Positions 25,311 through 37,159 are shown, counted from the first letter of the stretch. The stretch is DNA of 64,000 nt from Maylandia zebra (GCF_041146795.1 NC_135184.1:6213467-6277466); one strand, 5' to 3'. The notes: generated from the sequence alone by a model not told the origin. Numbers and translations: made by a program.

Positions 25311-27160
25311 TAATGCAATCCCGACTTGTGACTGTGGTCTCTTTTTATCCTTTTCTGACATAATTATACACAATAACTTTTACCATCGGGGTGAGCAGTA
25401 AAACGTGTTTTATAGAGCTGCTAACACCAGCTGCATTTTAAATCAGGTACCTTAGGTATGTGCACACAAAGTGATGTCCTGCAGTGGATGGCGTTCAAGG
25501 TTGACATTCAGCATTTACATTTTTTTCTCCTCAGGTGAGATATTTGAGCAACACTAACACCTAATATACGAGAAGGTGCAACTTTTTTGCAGTGGGTTTA
25601 TATTGCTTGACACTGCACAAAAAGAAAAACATATATTTCGGCAAAAAGTTCATGTGAAGTGTGGTATTTTGTCCATCACTCGATTATTATTATCGGTAAA
25701 AGTAGTTGTTGTAGTAGCAGCAGCATTATAGTGACCACAGAGTAAAGGAGTTAGCTTGGACGTTAGGTAGCCAAACTAGCTAACATTCAGCTAGTTTGGC
25801 TAGCAAATTAAAGTTGTAATTAGCCATATTATTAAAAAGCTGCTAACTTTGGTTTGAATGAAAAAGGGAAATTAAAGGCAAAACTGACCTGTCATTCAAA
25901 GTTCACAAATGGTTTAACTTTTAAAACTATTGTGCTCAGCTACACATTTCTCGCTAAACTTGACAGAGCGTTTCTGGCACAGTTAGCCAACGAGTGAAAA
26001 TGAATGAAATATATGCATTTGAGACCTGATCTCCAGTTTTCTGGTTAAAAGGGAGGATTTTCTTTAGAACCCAGTAACACCAAGTGTATCTTTTTTAACC
26101 CCAACTCCCATTTGTTTATTTAAGGTAAACTGTGAGCAATAAACTGCCAAAAAAAAAATGCCAGATATAACAAAGATTATACAAAATTACATTCACATAT
26201 GCAAAATTATATCTAAATTTAAAATCTATATGTTCTGGACATTATTTCAGGGTTCAGGGTTTATAGGGTTAACATAGATTTTTGTCACACTCTTAAATAA
26301 ATATAATATAATGACATTTTGTGGGAGACGTGTGTATGCAAACTGTGCACTCTTTAATCAAAAGTTAAGCTACAAAAGCAAATATTTGATCTGTCATGAC
26401 CTTTAAAAAATCCCAGTGTAAGCACCTGTTTTTTCCACTTGATCAAGAGAGCGATTTAAAATCGCCCTTTATCATCTGATTCATCGCATGCCTGCAGTTA
26501 ACTGTTTCTTTCTTAGCACTGTGGAAGAACCGCTGTCACTCCTTCAAACATAAGTTTTTTGTGCAGCTGTTTTTAAGCCTAATACCTGTCCAGCTGTTTT
26601 TAACCTCATCTCCTTCATGTTGACAATCTCTCATTACAAAGACATTTTGACGCCAAAATGAATCGCATTTTTCATTCAGAGTCATCATCACTTGGCATTA
26701 TTATTCATCCAGCATCTCCTGATAAGAAGCTGGGTGGATGATCAGCTTTTTGAGTGCTTATTCAGGTGAAACAGCAGCTTGCTATTGATTGTGGGGGGGG
26801 GGAAACGTTCTCAGTACATAAGCTTGTGTTGCTTTCTTGCAGTGTTGACTTAGAGAGTAGGAAGTAGGGAAATCGATTTAGCAAGATGCTGCTTTTCTCT
26901 CAATAGTGAGTCATATGAGTAGATTTAGACCGTCTAAGTTTTTCTTTTCATAGATGGCAACTTCTACTGTAGACACCTTGCAGTTTGAATACATGTGCAC
27001 ACATTTTAGTCCCTGAGATTTGGTTTGCCTGATAGTAGCTACAAAGGGCCTGTTCACACATAGTATTATCATGTATTTGGAATCAACATTAACACGAGAA
27101 CAGCTCTAAGTATATTTGTTCACACAGGGAATTAGAAATGTTTCTCTGCACGTGTCCTGG
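25311..27160. other. Intergenic DNA with no recognised gene
   Basis: AT-rich and non-coding on both strands. The only structure seen is the palindrome at 25768-25802. A G-run lies near 26,790. Confidence 0.6.
25768..25802. repeat. 14-bp perfect palindrome, 7-base loop
   Basis: TAGCCAAACTAGCT is followed by AACATTC and its exact inverted copy. Function unknown; it could be a hairpin relic of a small transposon. Confidence 0.9.
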
Positions 27161-27168
27161 GTGACCAC

Positions 27169-28610
27169 CAATGTTCCCTCTAATTTTTCATGTGTCTGAG
27201 CGAACACACAAACTCACTGAGCGGTCCCTTGGACCACTGTGAGCAACAGCAGACATGTGCACTGTGGTCACGCCAGCATCGAATCGATCCAAGTTACATG
27301 GTTTTATTAAAATAATCAAATTACAGCATTTATGTTAGACTACTTTTAATTAACTGCTTTAGCCCACTTACAATGAAAATGTAAAATCTAGTCATTGACC
27401 TGTGTAGTATGTTAACACTATTGGAAGTAAAAATAACCTGAACTCCAATTTTGAAAACACAGCTTTCTTTCTTTCTTCTTTTTTTTTTTTTTTTATAAAG
27501 CTCTGACTTGTATCATGAATATGAGTCTGTGGTCTGGGAGAGAGTCCTGTAACTCTCTGTCTGCAAAGTACAGTAAATAATGACCAATGTTGGGCAATTA
27601 ATTATATAGTTACTTCTTCAAAAAGTAACTGAGTTATGCAAACAACAAAGTTTTTTGCAGCAACTATTTATAGACAAATTATTTGTGCCACTCCAAAAAA
27701 TAGTTTATGTCTACTATGAGATAAAGGAGAACCACAGCCTGATACCTGCAGGCCTGACAACAGGAGATGTATCACTCCCGTAACACCTGTAACATTCAGT
27801 AGTCGCCTCATTGTTCTGACACAGTGTGTAGTGTAGTCAAAACTATTGACTACACTACACACTAACATCACAAGATTTGCGCTAAACGTCGCAAATCTCT
27901 CACATCTCAAAACACCGCTGTCACTCCTAAAACTTCCCCCCTTCCTAAACAACTAAATGCCATGTTGCCATATAATTTTTTGATTGGTCAACATGGTACA
28001 TTTTTCCACCAATAGGAAAGAGTGGGGTTTTTTTGGCGTTGTTTTCGCTCACAGGTGGAGAGTGCTTTCGAGCGTTTTCCTTATAAAACACAGTTTTTAC
28101 CGTTTCTTCCCGCAGTAAATATAAACAACGATAATATTCAGGAAGAAAACCAAACATTGCGTATATTTTTATCATAACTCTGGTTTTACGTGGCCTATCA
28201 ACACAATTTAAAAACTGGTATAAAGTCCACACTTTTTCTGTCAATTGTTCCGTCTGTCCTGCTCACATCTCCAATGGTTGTAAACGTTGTCATTAACGTG
28301 ACTTCACTCCACATCAGCCACGCCGCTTTGCTAGCTAAAACACCGGTGTCGGCACATAAGGACGCTGTCATAGCCTGTCAACGGTGTTGATTAGCTGCGT
28401 ATATACGAATGCGAATCGCATTATTGGCTGGACTATGGGAGAAGGTGACATCGTTCTAATCCCAGCCAGTCACTTACTGACTAACACTGCAAAACAGAAT
28501 TGTTAAAGTTTTAATTTTAAAAAAATTTGTGCGCAACACAGATTTTCTGTGCTCAGAGACCGTGCCAGCAGTGCGCAATTGCGCACGCGCGCAGCTTAGA
28601 GGGAACATTG
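27169..28610. mobile_element. Non-autonomous hAT-like element, 1442 bp, exact 8-bp target duplication
   Basis: The ends carry the inverted repeat CAATGTTCCCTCTAA (27169-27183; reverse complement at 28596-28610). Immediately outside, GTGACCAC occurs at 27161-27168 and again at 28611-28618, an exact 8-bp target-site duplication as made by hAT transposases. The right end also holds a GTGCGCAATTGCGCAC palindrome. Two overlapping minus-strand open frames (27945-28244, 99 aa; 27668-27952, 94 aa) do not look like a hAT transposase and I do not recognise them; they may be chance. Intact duplications suggest a fairly recent insertion. Confidence 0.85.
27823..27863. repeat. 18-bp perfect inverted repeat inside the hAT-like element
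   Basis: AGTGTGTAGTGTAGTCAA (27823-27840), a five-base loop AACTA, then the exact inverted copy (27846-27863). It lies within the two unrecognised minus-strand frames. Confidence 0.95.
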
Positions 28611-28618
28611 GTGACCAC

Positions 28619-28820
28619 AATAGATGAGTGCCAGGTGTATTCAAGCTAGAGATGGGAGTAGATCAGGAATCAGCTCTGAGCCCCTTCCTGTTTGCACTGG
28701 TGACAGAGTGGAGTGGGTGGAGACATAAAGGCATATGAGGAAAGGCTGAGATGATCTGGACAAACACAGAGGATGCTGGTGGAAGATCAGAGAGAAGATT
28801 TGTAGATATAATGGAGGAAT
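28619..28820 (+). pseudogene. RTE-type LINE reverse-transcriptase fragment (upstream part)
   Basis: One frame from about 28634 reads VFKLEMGVDQESALSPFLFA then LVTEW before a stop. This matches the reverse-transcriptase block that in RTE-type LINEs reads roughly GLHQGSALSPFLFA. Downstream sequence to 28820 (GATCAGAGAGAAGATTTGTA) fits the 3' end of the same type of ORF. The fragment is truncated at the left by the hAT-like element and at the right by the next insertion. It is a dead relic. Confidence 0.65.
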
Positions 28821-29355
28821 TGTCACGTCCGGTGTGGCAGACGTGTGGAGTTGTAGAAAGGACCCAAAAGGTGGCAGCTCTGGTGCAGGTGAGTATTTAT
28901 TTACAGGAGTGGGTACAAACAGCAATGGTGGGTGAACATGAAACCGGAAACCTAAACTGGGTAAAACTAACAAAACAAACCAGAAACGAAGATGCAGGGA
29001 GGTCCGGGGAAATGCATACGGAGAGACGCAGGGAGACCGAGGGGAAACAACACAGACGAACAAGCAACGACTAAGACAGAAGACAAGACATAAAAACACT
29101 CAGAGAACACAGGGAGATCACACACAGGTGGGGGACACAGCTGGGAGTGATTAACGTGACGAGACTAGGGAGGCAAACTGAAAACACTCACATAAGACGC
29201 AGACCTTCAAAATAAAACAGGAAACACATACACTCAATGACACAACGCAAAAACTTCACACAGACTGGGGAACACATAGGAACATGAAAACAAAGCCCAG
29301 AATAATAATAACTACTAAAACATAAAAATGGAGTCACAAACTCCAGGTCATGACA
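28821..29355. mobile_element. hAT-like non-autonomous insertion nested in the RTE relic
   Basis: The element begins TGTCACG and ends CATGACA, an imperfect short inverted repeat. Flanks GGAGGAAT (28813-28820) and GGAGGACG (29356-29363) match at six of eight positions, consistent with an aged 8-bp duplication. Removing the insertion and one flank copy gives a continuous LINE tail, which supports these limits. The interior is rich in GA and ACA repeats with no transposase. The element at 32723-33120 has a similar plan and may be related. Confidence 0.65.
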
Positions 29356-29450
29356 GGAGGACGTAAGAATGATGGCGTGGATGCCAGGGATATTGTGAGA
29401 TGATATGGTGACCCCTAAAGGGAGCAACTGAATGGAGAAGATCATCTCCG
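29356..29450 (+). pseudogene. RTE-type LINE 3' end (downstream part of the split relic)
   Basis: Continues the fragment broken at 28820. It contains GATATGGTGACCCCTAAAGG followed by GAGCAACTGAATGGAGAAG, a degenerate copy of the 'TGTGGCGACCCCTAA...GGAGCAGCCGAAAGGAGAAG' ending typical of fish RTE-like LINEs. Confidence 0.6.
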
Positions 29451-30529
29451 TTGTCCAAAAGTAATAAAAAGTGTTGTTGGTGTTAAATAAAAGGTTAGGA
29501 AAGAACGTCCCTCACTTGTTTGCCTGAAGCCCAAGATCTTTGACTCACTCATAATGTGGACATTTTAAAGTTTTATATGGGTAAAAGAACTAGTGATTAA
29601 GATTCATTGATTAATTAATTATTGAATTGATTTCTTTGACTTTTGTTCATAATTCTGCCAAAATCTGAACTGATCTCAATCCTGAACACCAAGTGTATCT
29701 TATGTGATAAATGAGGGCTATTGTTGTAATAAGAATTAAAGGTTATTACCCTAATTCAGAATATGTAATAGAACACACAGTTTAATGAATAATGCCATAA
29801 TTATCCTGAGACCTCCATTCATATGCTGCCAGCTCTATAGATCCAAAAGATTTTTGGTATCAGTGAATACTGCCCCAGTTGGGTTGACTGGTGATTATGA
29901 ATTCACTATACGTGTTAATGTCAGAGAACGACTACTTGTCTGTCTGTGACAAACTGGCAACCTCTCAGTCGATATCATCAGAGTTAGACTCCGGCTCCTT
30001 ACAACCAGTCAGATAAGCAGATAAGAAAACTGATAATGGGGGGACTTTGTTGGGGATTGATGTGAGATAGATGAGCCAGCTATTGTCTCCATCATACAGC
30101 CCCAAACAGCACATGCTTGTTGTGCTGTACCATTGCTTATGATGGTTTGGTTTATGGCATTTTTCATCATTTGTCCTGTCAGTTCATATCCACTGTGTCT
30201 CCACCTTTATGCATCGCCTTCATTGCATTTTGAAAAGTCAGTTTTGCTTAGGAATGAGTGAGTGAAATAATAGAGGTACTGTGTCCGTGGCACAGTAAGA
30301 GCTGTTCGAATTCTCCAAATACAAAGGAAAGATACTTCATTGGTTCCTGCATTACCACACAGGATACACTGAACCGTCCTTTATGAAAAGGAAAGGAGAT
30401 AGTACACAGTTCAAATCAACACACATTCTGACCAGTCACAGAAGCAACCAGTGTGACTGACAAGTGTTGCAGAGTGTCTATATAAACTACTCCATCTTGT
30501 GCCATTTTCTTCCCTCTATGCAGATGTGT
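29451..30529. other. Intergenic DNA with no recognised feature
   Basis: AT-rich; no exon-like open frame with splice sites, RNA gene or transposon end seen on either strand. Confidence 0.55.
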
Positions 30530-31258
30530 TTAAAAGCTTAGTTTGTTAAAGACACCGGCACATCAAGACCCCTGCTTTTGGCTTCCACCCAGGCTGCATA
30601 GTATCCAACCCATGGGCCTACATGGCAGTGGAGGTTATTTCTTCCTGCTACCCAGCAAGGTTCTCAAACTGTGAATTGTGAATTATTGAGAGATTTTTTT
30701 CTTAGTCTGTCCCCTCACCTGGAACCGATTTACCCTTCGAGACTATACCAGTGGCTGTTTCCCAGGATCAGAGGGATGCTAACCCCTCCTCTGTAATTAG
30801 GTAGCAATTTTTCAACAAGGAAGAATCAAAACCCTTTAAACCATCCTTTTTTCAGTTAGACCTGTGGCCATACAATCTTGGTAATCGTGAATGGTGGCTG
30901 GACCTCAGACTCCTGGATGGTGCTAAGAGCAAAGCCGCTGCTAAGAGCAAAGCCGCTGCTTCATTGTGATGCTCCAGGAGTCAACTCAGGTGGTTCAGGT
31001 GTCTAATCAGGATGCTTCTTGCGTGCATCTCTTTGGAGGTTTTCCAAGCACATCCAGCTGGGAGGAGATCACTGGGCAGACCCAGAACTTGCTGGAGACA
31101 TTATATCTCATCAAGCTGGGAATGCCCTAGGATGCCCAAGAGGAACTAGAATGTGGGATCAGGAAGGATGTCTGGAATACCGTGAATTACTGCTTTGTCC
31201 ATCATCATGCAGTCTGATTTTGGGTGAAAACAAAATGGATAAATGGATGGACTGGCAA
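30530..31258 (+). mobile_element. Internally deleted Rex1-like LINE
   Basis: The first part (about 30,530-30,835) resembles the 5' region of Rex1-like fish LINEs: CACCTGGAACCGATTTACCC, an ACTATACCAG block, 'CCCAGGATCAGAGGGATGC' and a degenerate 'AACCCCTCC...AAGGTAGCA' motif. It then jumps to the 3' end of the ORF (30,920-31,255): GAGCAAAGCCGCTGCT, CAGGTGTCTAATCAGGATGC and AGCTGGGAGGAGATC, with the tail GGATAAATGGATGGA. Endonuclease and most of the reverse transcriptase are missing. An 18-bp unit (GCTAAGAGCAAAGCCGCT) is tandemly duplicated at 30922-30957. The copy is old and inactive. Confidence 0.7.
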
Positions 31259-32722
31259 TAAATATTATTCTATTTTATTAAAAAAAATCTGTTTTTGTAA
31301 ATTGCTTTAGAATTTAGAAAAATATAATTTGTTATATCAAGATGAAAGTAAATCAGTTTGCATTGATAATGTTGCTATACTGAATGTTGCTGTTTTGCTA
31401 GTCTGCATAACTCTGCATAACACAGTCTGTTCTTTACAGATGTCTGGTTTGATCTGACCGTGTCTTGAACAGCATTAAATACTAAAAAAAAAAGGTAAGT
31501 TGAAAAAAATTCTAGTCTAGTCAAAAGTTTAGAAGTTGAGCATTTTATTCTACAGTTCTGATTACTTCATTGTTGGAGTTTATACAAAAATAACAAGAAG
31601 CCTGAAAAATTCTATTATTAAAAATATATAAATTATCATTTTAGAGTAGATGATGCATTGGTACTGTAATTAACTAATGCACATTTCCTTTTTCTGCTGA
31701 ATTTTGGTCCTTGATGCACAGGAAGTTTAGGAAGCCCTGAAAAATTGTTGTAAAGTTGTCATTATTTTTTATTACCATCTTGTCAATTGTTGCTACTGCT
31801 GTAAAAATTAAGTTTTCAGGACTGAGAAAATGAATGTTTATTTTCCTTTTGTCACATAGGCATATTTGAAATTGTACAATGGGGAATTTAAACAGGTTTT
31901 TAGAGGCCTGAGAGGTCATGGAACTTATTCAGAAAATAAATTACTGTGGAAACTTTCAATAGAAGTGAAACAGGGACAGAAATATAATTGCCTCGACTTT
32001 TTTTCCCCTCAGACTGCAGCATTATACGTTGAGACTCTGAGTAGACCACTTTATTTAACATCGAAACAAGATGCCTGAGCATGCCACTGTGGCTATCAGT
32101 CCCCTCAACACCTCAAGTAAAAATGTTGTCATTCATTCTGCTGGTAGCGAATGAGGATCCATTTCTGTGCTCAAAGCGAGCAGTCATGTTGCTATTCAAA
32201 ATCATCAACCAGATTTGTAAAACCACAGAGCCGCTGTTGGCAGTGACACTGTCTGTCTGTTAATGGGCAACTCTTATTCTTCCTGCAAGAAGAACTCAGA
32301 AAGAGCTTACTCAAGTTCACAAATATTTTTGTCCCTGTCTGTACATTAGTCTCTGAGCAGTTTGCAGTTGCATATCCTATGTTTAGTAATCAATAGGAGA
32401 TGTTGTGGACAGAATGACTCCTCTCAGCGATTCACCTCAAATGGCAATCACACACATTTTCGGTGTTTCAACACAGTTTTAACTGGTTTTTCTTTCATTG
32501 GGTTTATTGATGCCACATAAAATAAATCTCAAGCATAAAAACACAGCTGTAAAATGTGCCACCTAGCAGCTGCCCACACTAACAGGCGTCTGCCACTGAC
32601 TCACTGGGGTTAAGTACCTTTATAAAGGTCACATAACTTTTCTAACTGCCCATGATGACTTGACCTCTGGGTACTGTGACCAATGTTTCAGGGCTTCCTG
32701 TGAGACCAAGATTTAGTGTTCC
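31259..32722. other. Intergenic DNA with no recognised feature
   Basis: AT-rich, no recognisable gene. Short open frames near 31,700-32,260 have no family resemblance and no exon context. Confidence 0.55.
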
Positions 32723-33120
32723 TGTCATGTACGGCTGTGTGACAGGCAAGGCAGGACCAAATTGCCAGATAGAGACATGGGTAAACTAAGAGAGGCAACT
32801 TTATTGCTTTAGGTTATAAACACAAAACATAAGGAATACAAAAACTCTAGTGAGGTAAAAACTACAAACTAGGAAGCTTGAAAACTACAAGGAAACTAAT
32901 GCAAGCAAAACACACAGCTCAAGTGGATGACATGACAGAGAACAGAGGGAGACACAGATGGTAAACAGACAATGAGACATGACAGACTGGAGAGACTGAA
33001 AGGATAACAAAACACAGAGACAAGATTGGGAGAGACTGGGGCACTGGCATAATAGAAATAAGACTTATAAACAGCAAACTCAAAGAAACTCAAACACAAC
33101 ATATCCAGGAGCCAGAACAT
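32723..33120. mobile_element. Degenerate non-autonomous DNA element, similar in plan to 28821-29355
   Basis: Starts TGTCATG and ends CCAGGAGCCAGAACAT, a remnant of an inverted TGTCATG...CATGACA pair. The interior has ACTTTATTGCTTTAGG and ACA/GAGACA-rich sequence like the nested element above. The right end is eroded and no clear target duplication is seen. Confidence 0.45.
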
Positions 33121-33765
33121 AATTATCTTATATTTTCAAGAGACAGAGCATTGTTTCACAAATTCAGACTTTAAGAAAATCTAATAAAAAGGTAATATTA
33201 GTAAGAAGATATCAAAAATCTTTTGCAAGGGTAAAAAAAAAAGTGTTAATCCATCCTATGAATGTAAAACTTAGTTTGAGTATTTTTTCTTATGATTTAA
33301 GGAAACTGTGAATTTCAAGCTGGTCTCATAAAATTTATCCACATACAGTTTTTTATCCACATGCAGAATAATCCAATAGACTTCAGTCCTTTGCAGTATG
33401 TAATACTATAAGACTACAGGCATGTAACAATGTTAAATGTCTGTCTTTTAGCTTATGTTTGATTTTGTCCCCTAAAGCCTTGCGTAAAGTGCAATTCAAT
33501 GCATTAACTTGTCACAAAACTGAACACTTAACAAATTTGTTAGACCACCACTCAATGGCTCATGCTACAGTAACTGTATTAGTAATTACCAAAATATTTT
33601 TTATGTTTCTGTAATGGTTCATCCATTAGTATGTGGACACTCTGTAATGAAAACAGAAAAGGTACAGTAGAAAACAAAAGGAAAAACTGTGACTTTTCTT
33701 TCCTAATTAAAGGTCATGTAATTGTGTTATAGATAGAACCTCAGGTAGGTCCCTCAGTTAAATAG

Positions 33766-33857
33766 TGACTCTGGTGGGACTTGAACCCACAACCTTTGAA
33801 TTACATCTGAAGTGAATCACTAGAAGTCCAATGCGCTATCCATTGCGCCACAGAGCC
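33766..33857 (-). tRNA. tRNA-Arg(TCT) with a 19-nt intron
   Basis: The 92-nt minus-strand gene folds as a complete tRNA. The acceptor stem GGCTCTG pairs with CAGAGTC (one G-T wobble), followed by an A discriminator. The D arm is GCGC/GCGC and the T arm GTGGG/CCCAC with loop TTCAAGT. The A box (TGGCGCAATGG) and B box (GGTTCAAGTCC) are intact. The anticodon TCT is at 33822-33824. The intron (33802-33820) follows the base 3' of the anticodon, the canonical place, and contains AGA, which can pair with the anticodon as in eukaryotic pre-tRNAs. Vertebrate tRNA-Arg(TCT) genes characteristically have an intron. The first run of four or more T downstream is about 80 bases away (33682-33686), so termination may be distal or weak. 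No CCA is encoded, as expected. Confidence 0.95.
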
Positions 33858-34009
33858 TGTTATATGTTGCATCCCCTAATCATTTTTTGTTGCTTCTTGC
33901 ATTGGAACTTAAACCTAAATCCTATAACCTATATCCCTGTGCCTTAAAAAAGCAGCTAGCTATATCCATTGCACTAAAATATGCTAATTTTCTGACCACT
34001 ATGTGACTA

Positions 34010-34870
34010 ATCCGGTCGGTCGTTAAGTGATGACGTGACAAATCCTACTTCCGGGTCCAAAGTAGTCTGCGTTTAATATGGCTTTTGTGTTGTTAACATG
34101 TTTAATGTTATGTATTTTCTTCTATTTAATCTCAAAAAGCTCCTAAAACAGTCAGTGATCACTGTTGACCTCCCTCGGCTTTTATTACCGCTAATCATTT
34201 ATTTAAGCTCAGTTTTTAAAACCTTATGATGTAACTACAGCCCAGCCCATGCAGCAGTATATGAATGACTAACCTCGTATTGTGGATGGATTATCTCAGT
34301 TGTTCTCCTAGCTGAAGTTTGGTCCTTTTACAGCATCCTGCCATGCAATTACATTTGTTCCTGACCACCGAGAACACTCACGTTAACTTTTATCAAGTGG
34401 AAAAAAAGTTAGCTTGTTTATATTATGCTAACATAGCTGTGTCGCTAGCGGTCACGTAGCACATCATTAAATACCAGCTAGCCAAACTTCAGTAACCCTA
34501 CAAACGTCACTGCTGTTTAGCTTTCTGTCTTCATTTATGTTGGAAGTGATAACAGAGCTGTACGTTTTAATTTGTTTCCAAAACCCCGCAGTCAGGACAT
34601 GCTATATTGTATTTAGATAGAAGCTAGCGAGCTAACTTCCTGCTAACTTCTAACTCCGTTAAATGTCATAAATTCCGTTTTCATGGATGCCTGGATGTTA
34701 AACTCAATTGTTACACCTGGTAGAGCAGAACGCTGATCATTTTATTAAAGATTAAAGACTTTAGACAGCTTTTCAACTCTCAGTAATGCCATAGTGATCG
34801 TTTGATATATGGACCTGCAGCGGAGTTTAGGCCCAGACATGGCTAATGACGTCAGACTTTACGACCGGAT
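34010..34870. mobile_element. Possible non-autonomous DNA element bounded by inverted ATCCGGTCG
   Basis: The segment begins ATCCGGTCG and ends CGACCGGAT. Just inside, TTAAGTGATGACGTGAC and the inverted TAAAGTCTGACGTCAT are partly alike, extending an imperfect terminal repeat to about 25 bases. No protein is encoded. No convincing target duplication is seen, so the limits and class are uncertain; a promoter-like region (ACTTCCGGG near 34,048) is an alternative reading. Confidence 0.4.
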
Positions 34871-36794
34871 AGCGAAAGAATATTCACTGGACCATAATGA
34901 TACAACAAAGATGATGGAATTTGGTTCCATAAAATTAAATCCTGCACTTTCACAATTAAAATTATTTTATAAATCGTATTAAGTTTGAACAAACATTATT
35001 TGTGAGGTCAGAGAAGCATGACCAGACTGCTTTAAGCTGAACCCCTGCTGAAGTCATTACCTTGACATTCAGGGTTGGGAAAACCAAGAGTTTCTCTTTT
35101 TACTGATAGAAATCTTAAAAGGTGAATGAGTCCAGGTCAAGTGGTTTACACACAATTTCAGCATGCAGCGCTCTGTGTATTTACTGTGTAGGATTTGTAC
35201 TATTATCTCAAACAAAGTCAGAGAAAATGATTCAAAATGAAAGAAAAAATAAATGATTCAAATCACTCTGATCTTTCTTCGTTATTGCTTCACCCAATTG
35301 GATAATAAATGCGCCACCATGTCCCATCTCTTTTACCCAGTTCACTCGTTGTGAGGACACTTCTGGCATTTAGTTTATCATTTTCATCAGTGTCGCACGT
35401 GCAGTGACCCCAATATCACCCGCCGTCATTCATCATTAGCACGTTTATAAGCATGCTTCCACTAGCGGCCCTCACAGGGAATTTAACCATTTGCATAGAA
35501 AAATTGCTTTCCTCCATGCAATAAGAACGGACTGTTTTACATAATTACAAATGATGTGCGGCTGCAGGACAAAACTGACATGTGCACGTGGGAGAATTAA
35601 GAGGGGAATGGAACTGTTATAGATATGATTTGTGTCGGTGGACATGAAGGATTTGAATAACTGAATATATTTTTGCTTCTGTATGTTGCAAGGTGAAGAT
35701 TTTATGTCTTATATATTTGTTTGTATATTTTGCAGGTAAGAAATGTAAGACTAAATTCCTTTTATCAATTTATCAAGTCTTATAAAGTACCACTTTTCTT
35801 TTTTAAATTTTTTTTCTAACAGTGAAGGTATTGATTCTTTTAGTATTCTCTGTCTCCGTTAAAAGTCATGCATACTTTTAAGGCAACTTTAAGAAGTAAT
35901 TCTGAATATTTCAGTATAACTATTTTTAGAGGTTTTGAATCCAATATATTGAGATTGTTTGACATTTAGACACTGGATTGTCCCTGTGGCATCTTTATGA
36001 GTTCAGAAAAGTTTTCCCAATTCTGACTCCTCGAGCCCAGACTTATTTCTAGCAAGTGGATGGAAAACCCATTAAGACTAATGACTCGTGTTGAAGGTAA
36101 AATCTGAGAACCACAGACAGCTATGAGGTGATGTTTTTTGAAATCACGTCAGACGTCAAGGTTTGGGTTAAATGCTTTGTGTTTTTTTAGTAGAAGTGGT
36201 CATGGTTAAATGCTGGCTTTCAGTTTAAAACTGGAAACAAATTGCAAACATGCTTTGACAACAACTCATTAATCCACCCTGACTACCTTCCTACATGGAT
36301 GCTATGTTATGCTAATTACTGTCTCCACTACATGCTGTTGCAAGGGAAAAGTAACTACCTGTTGTAATAAGCTACTTGCACATTTGGCCTGTGTCTCTGA
36401 GTTTATACGTTGACAATCTTTAAAGTGTATAAAAATGACAGGCTAATATGTATATATGTATATGCCATGAGCCTTTTTCGCTGTAACAGACCTCCTCAAT
36501 TCATTAGCCAGCTCAATTCTGCTGTCAGACTGTAAAGCAGGTACTTTATGTTTGCAGAAAGGTCTAGACGCAGAGTTTCACCACAGAGCAGAACTTTCCA
36601 TCGATGCCATTTCCCGGCCAACTTCCTCCTCAATCTGTCTCGCTCCGGTGGTGTTGGCAGTGGAGGAGAAGACTTGCAGTGATAACAGAGCCAGAGATAA
36701 AACAGAGAAAACACACACAATGAGCAGCAGTGTGTTCAGACGGATGTGTTTGAGAGCTATTAGAGCCTGTCACAGTTGGCTTGTCACGAATCGG

Positions 36795-36796
<2 letters not shown>
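34871..36796. other. Intergenic DNA; possible conserved non-coding block at 35,280-35,620
   Basis: No gene recognised. The segment 35,280-35,620 has less low-complexity sequence than its surroundings and carries an octamer-like ATTTGCAT (35490-35497) with ATAATTA motifs, so it could be a regulatory element. That is inference from texture only. Confidence 0.35.

Positions 36797-36830
<34 letters not shown>
36797..36830. repeat. (AC)17 microsatellite
   Basis: Perfect AC repeat, intergenic. Open frames across it are low-complexity artefacts. Confidence 0.97.
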
Positions 36831-36833
<3 letters not shown>

Positions 36834-37127
36834 AGCAAGCATGCACGTACATGTACGCGTGTACACATACACATGTCCCAGCAGCTTGCACATTTCTAAC
36901 AACTGTACACACACTGGATGACATACTCCCCACTGTGGCAATCATGCACAGACTCGCACTCGCCTCATTCCTACATGTCTCTGAGGCTGTCTCACTCACA
37001 CGCACGTGTCTGCCTGTCTTCCCTGGGAATCAAAGGCAGTGGCAGCAGGTATTTTCGATGTGCAGACTTGAGTAGTTTTCAAAGATAAGAGCTGCGACTG
37101 AGTGGCTCTGTTGCCATATGGGTAGTT

Positions 37128-37158
37128 TGTGTGTATGTGTGTGTGTGTGTGTGTGTGT
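37128..37158. repeat. (TG)n microsatellite with one interruption
   Basis: TG repeat broken by one TA, followed by a GA-rich run. Confidence 0.95.
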
Positions 37159-37159
37159 A

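Noticed and set aside
28641..29099. 152-codon minus-strand frame
   Set aside because: It spans the junction of a LINE relic and a nested transposon; composition reflects GA-rich repeats.
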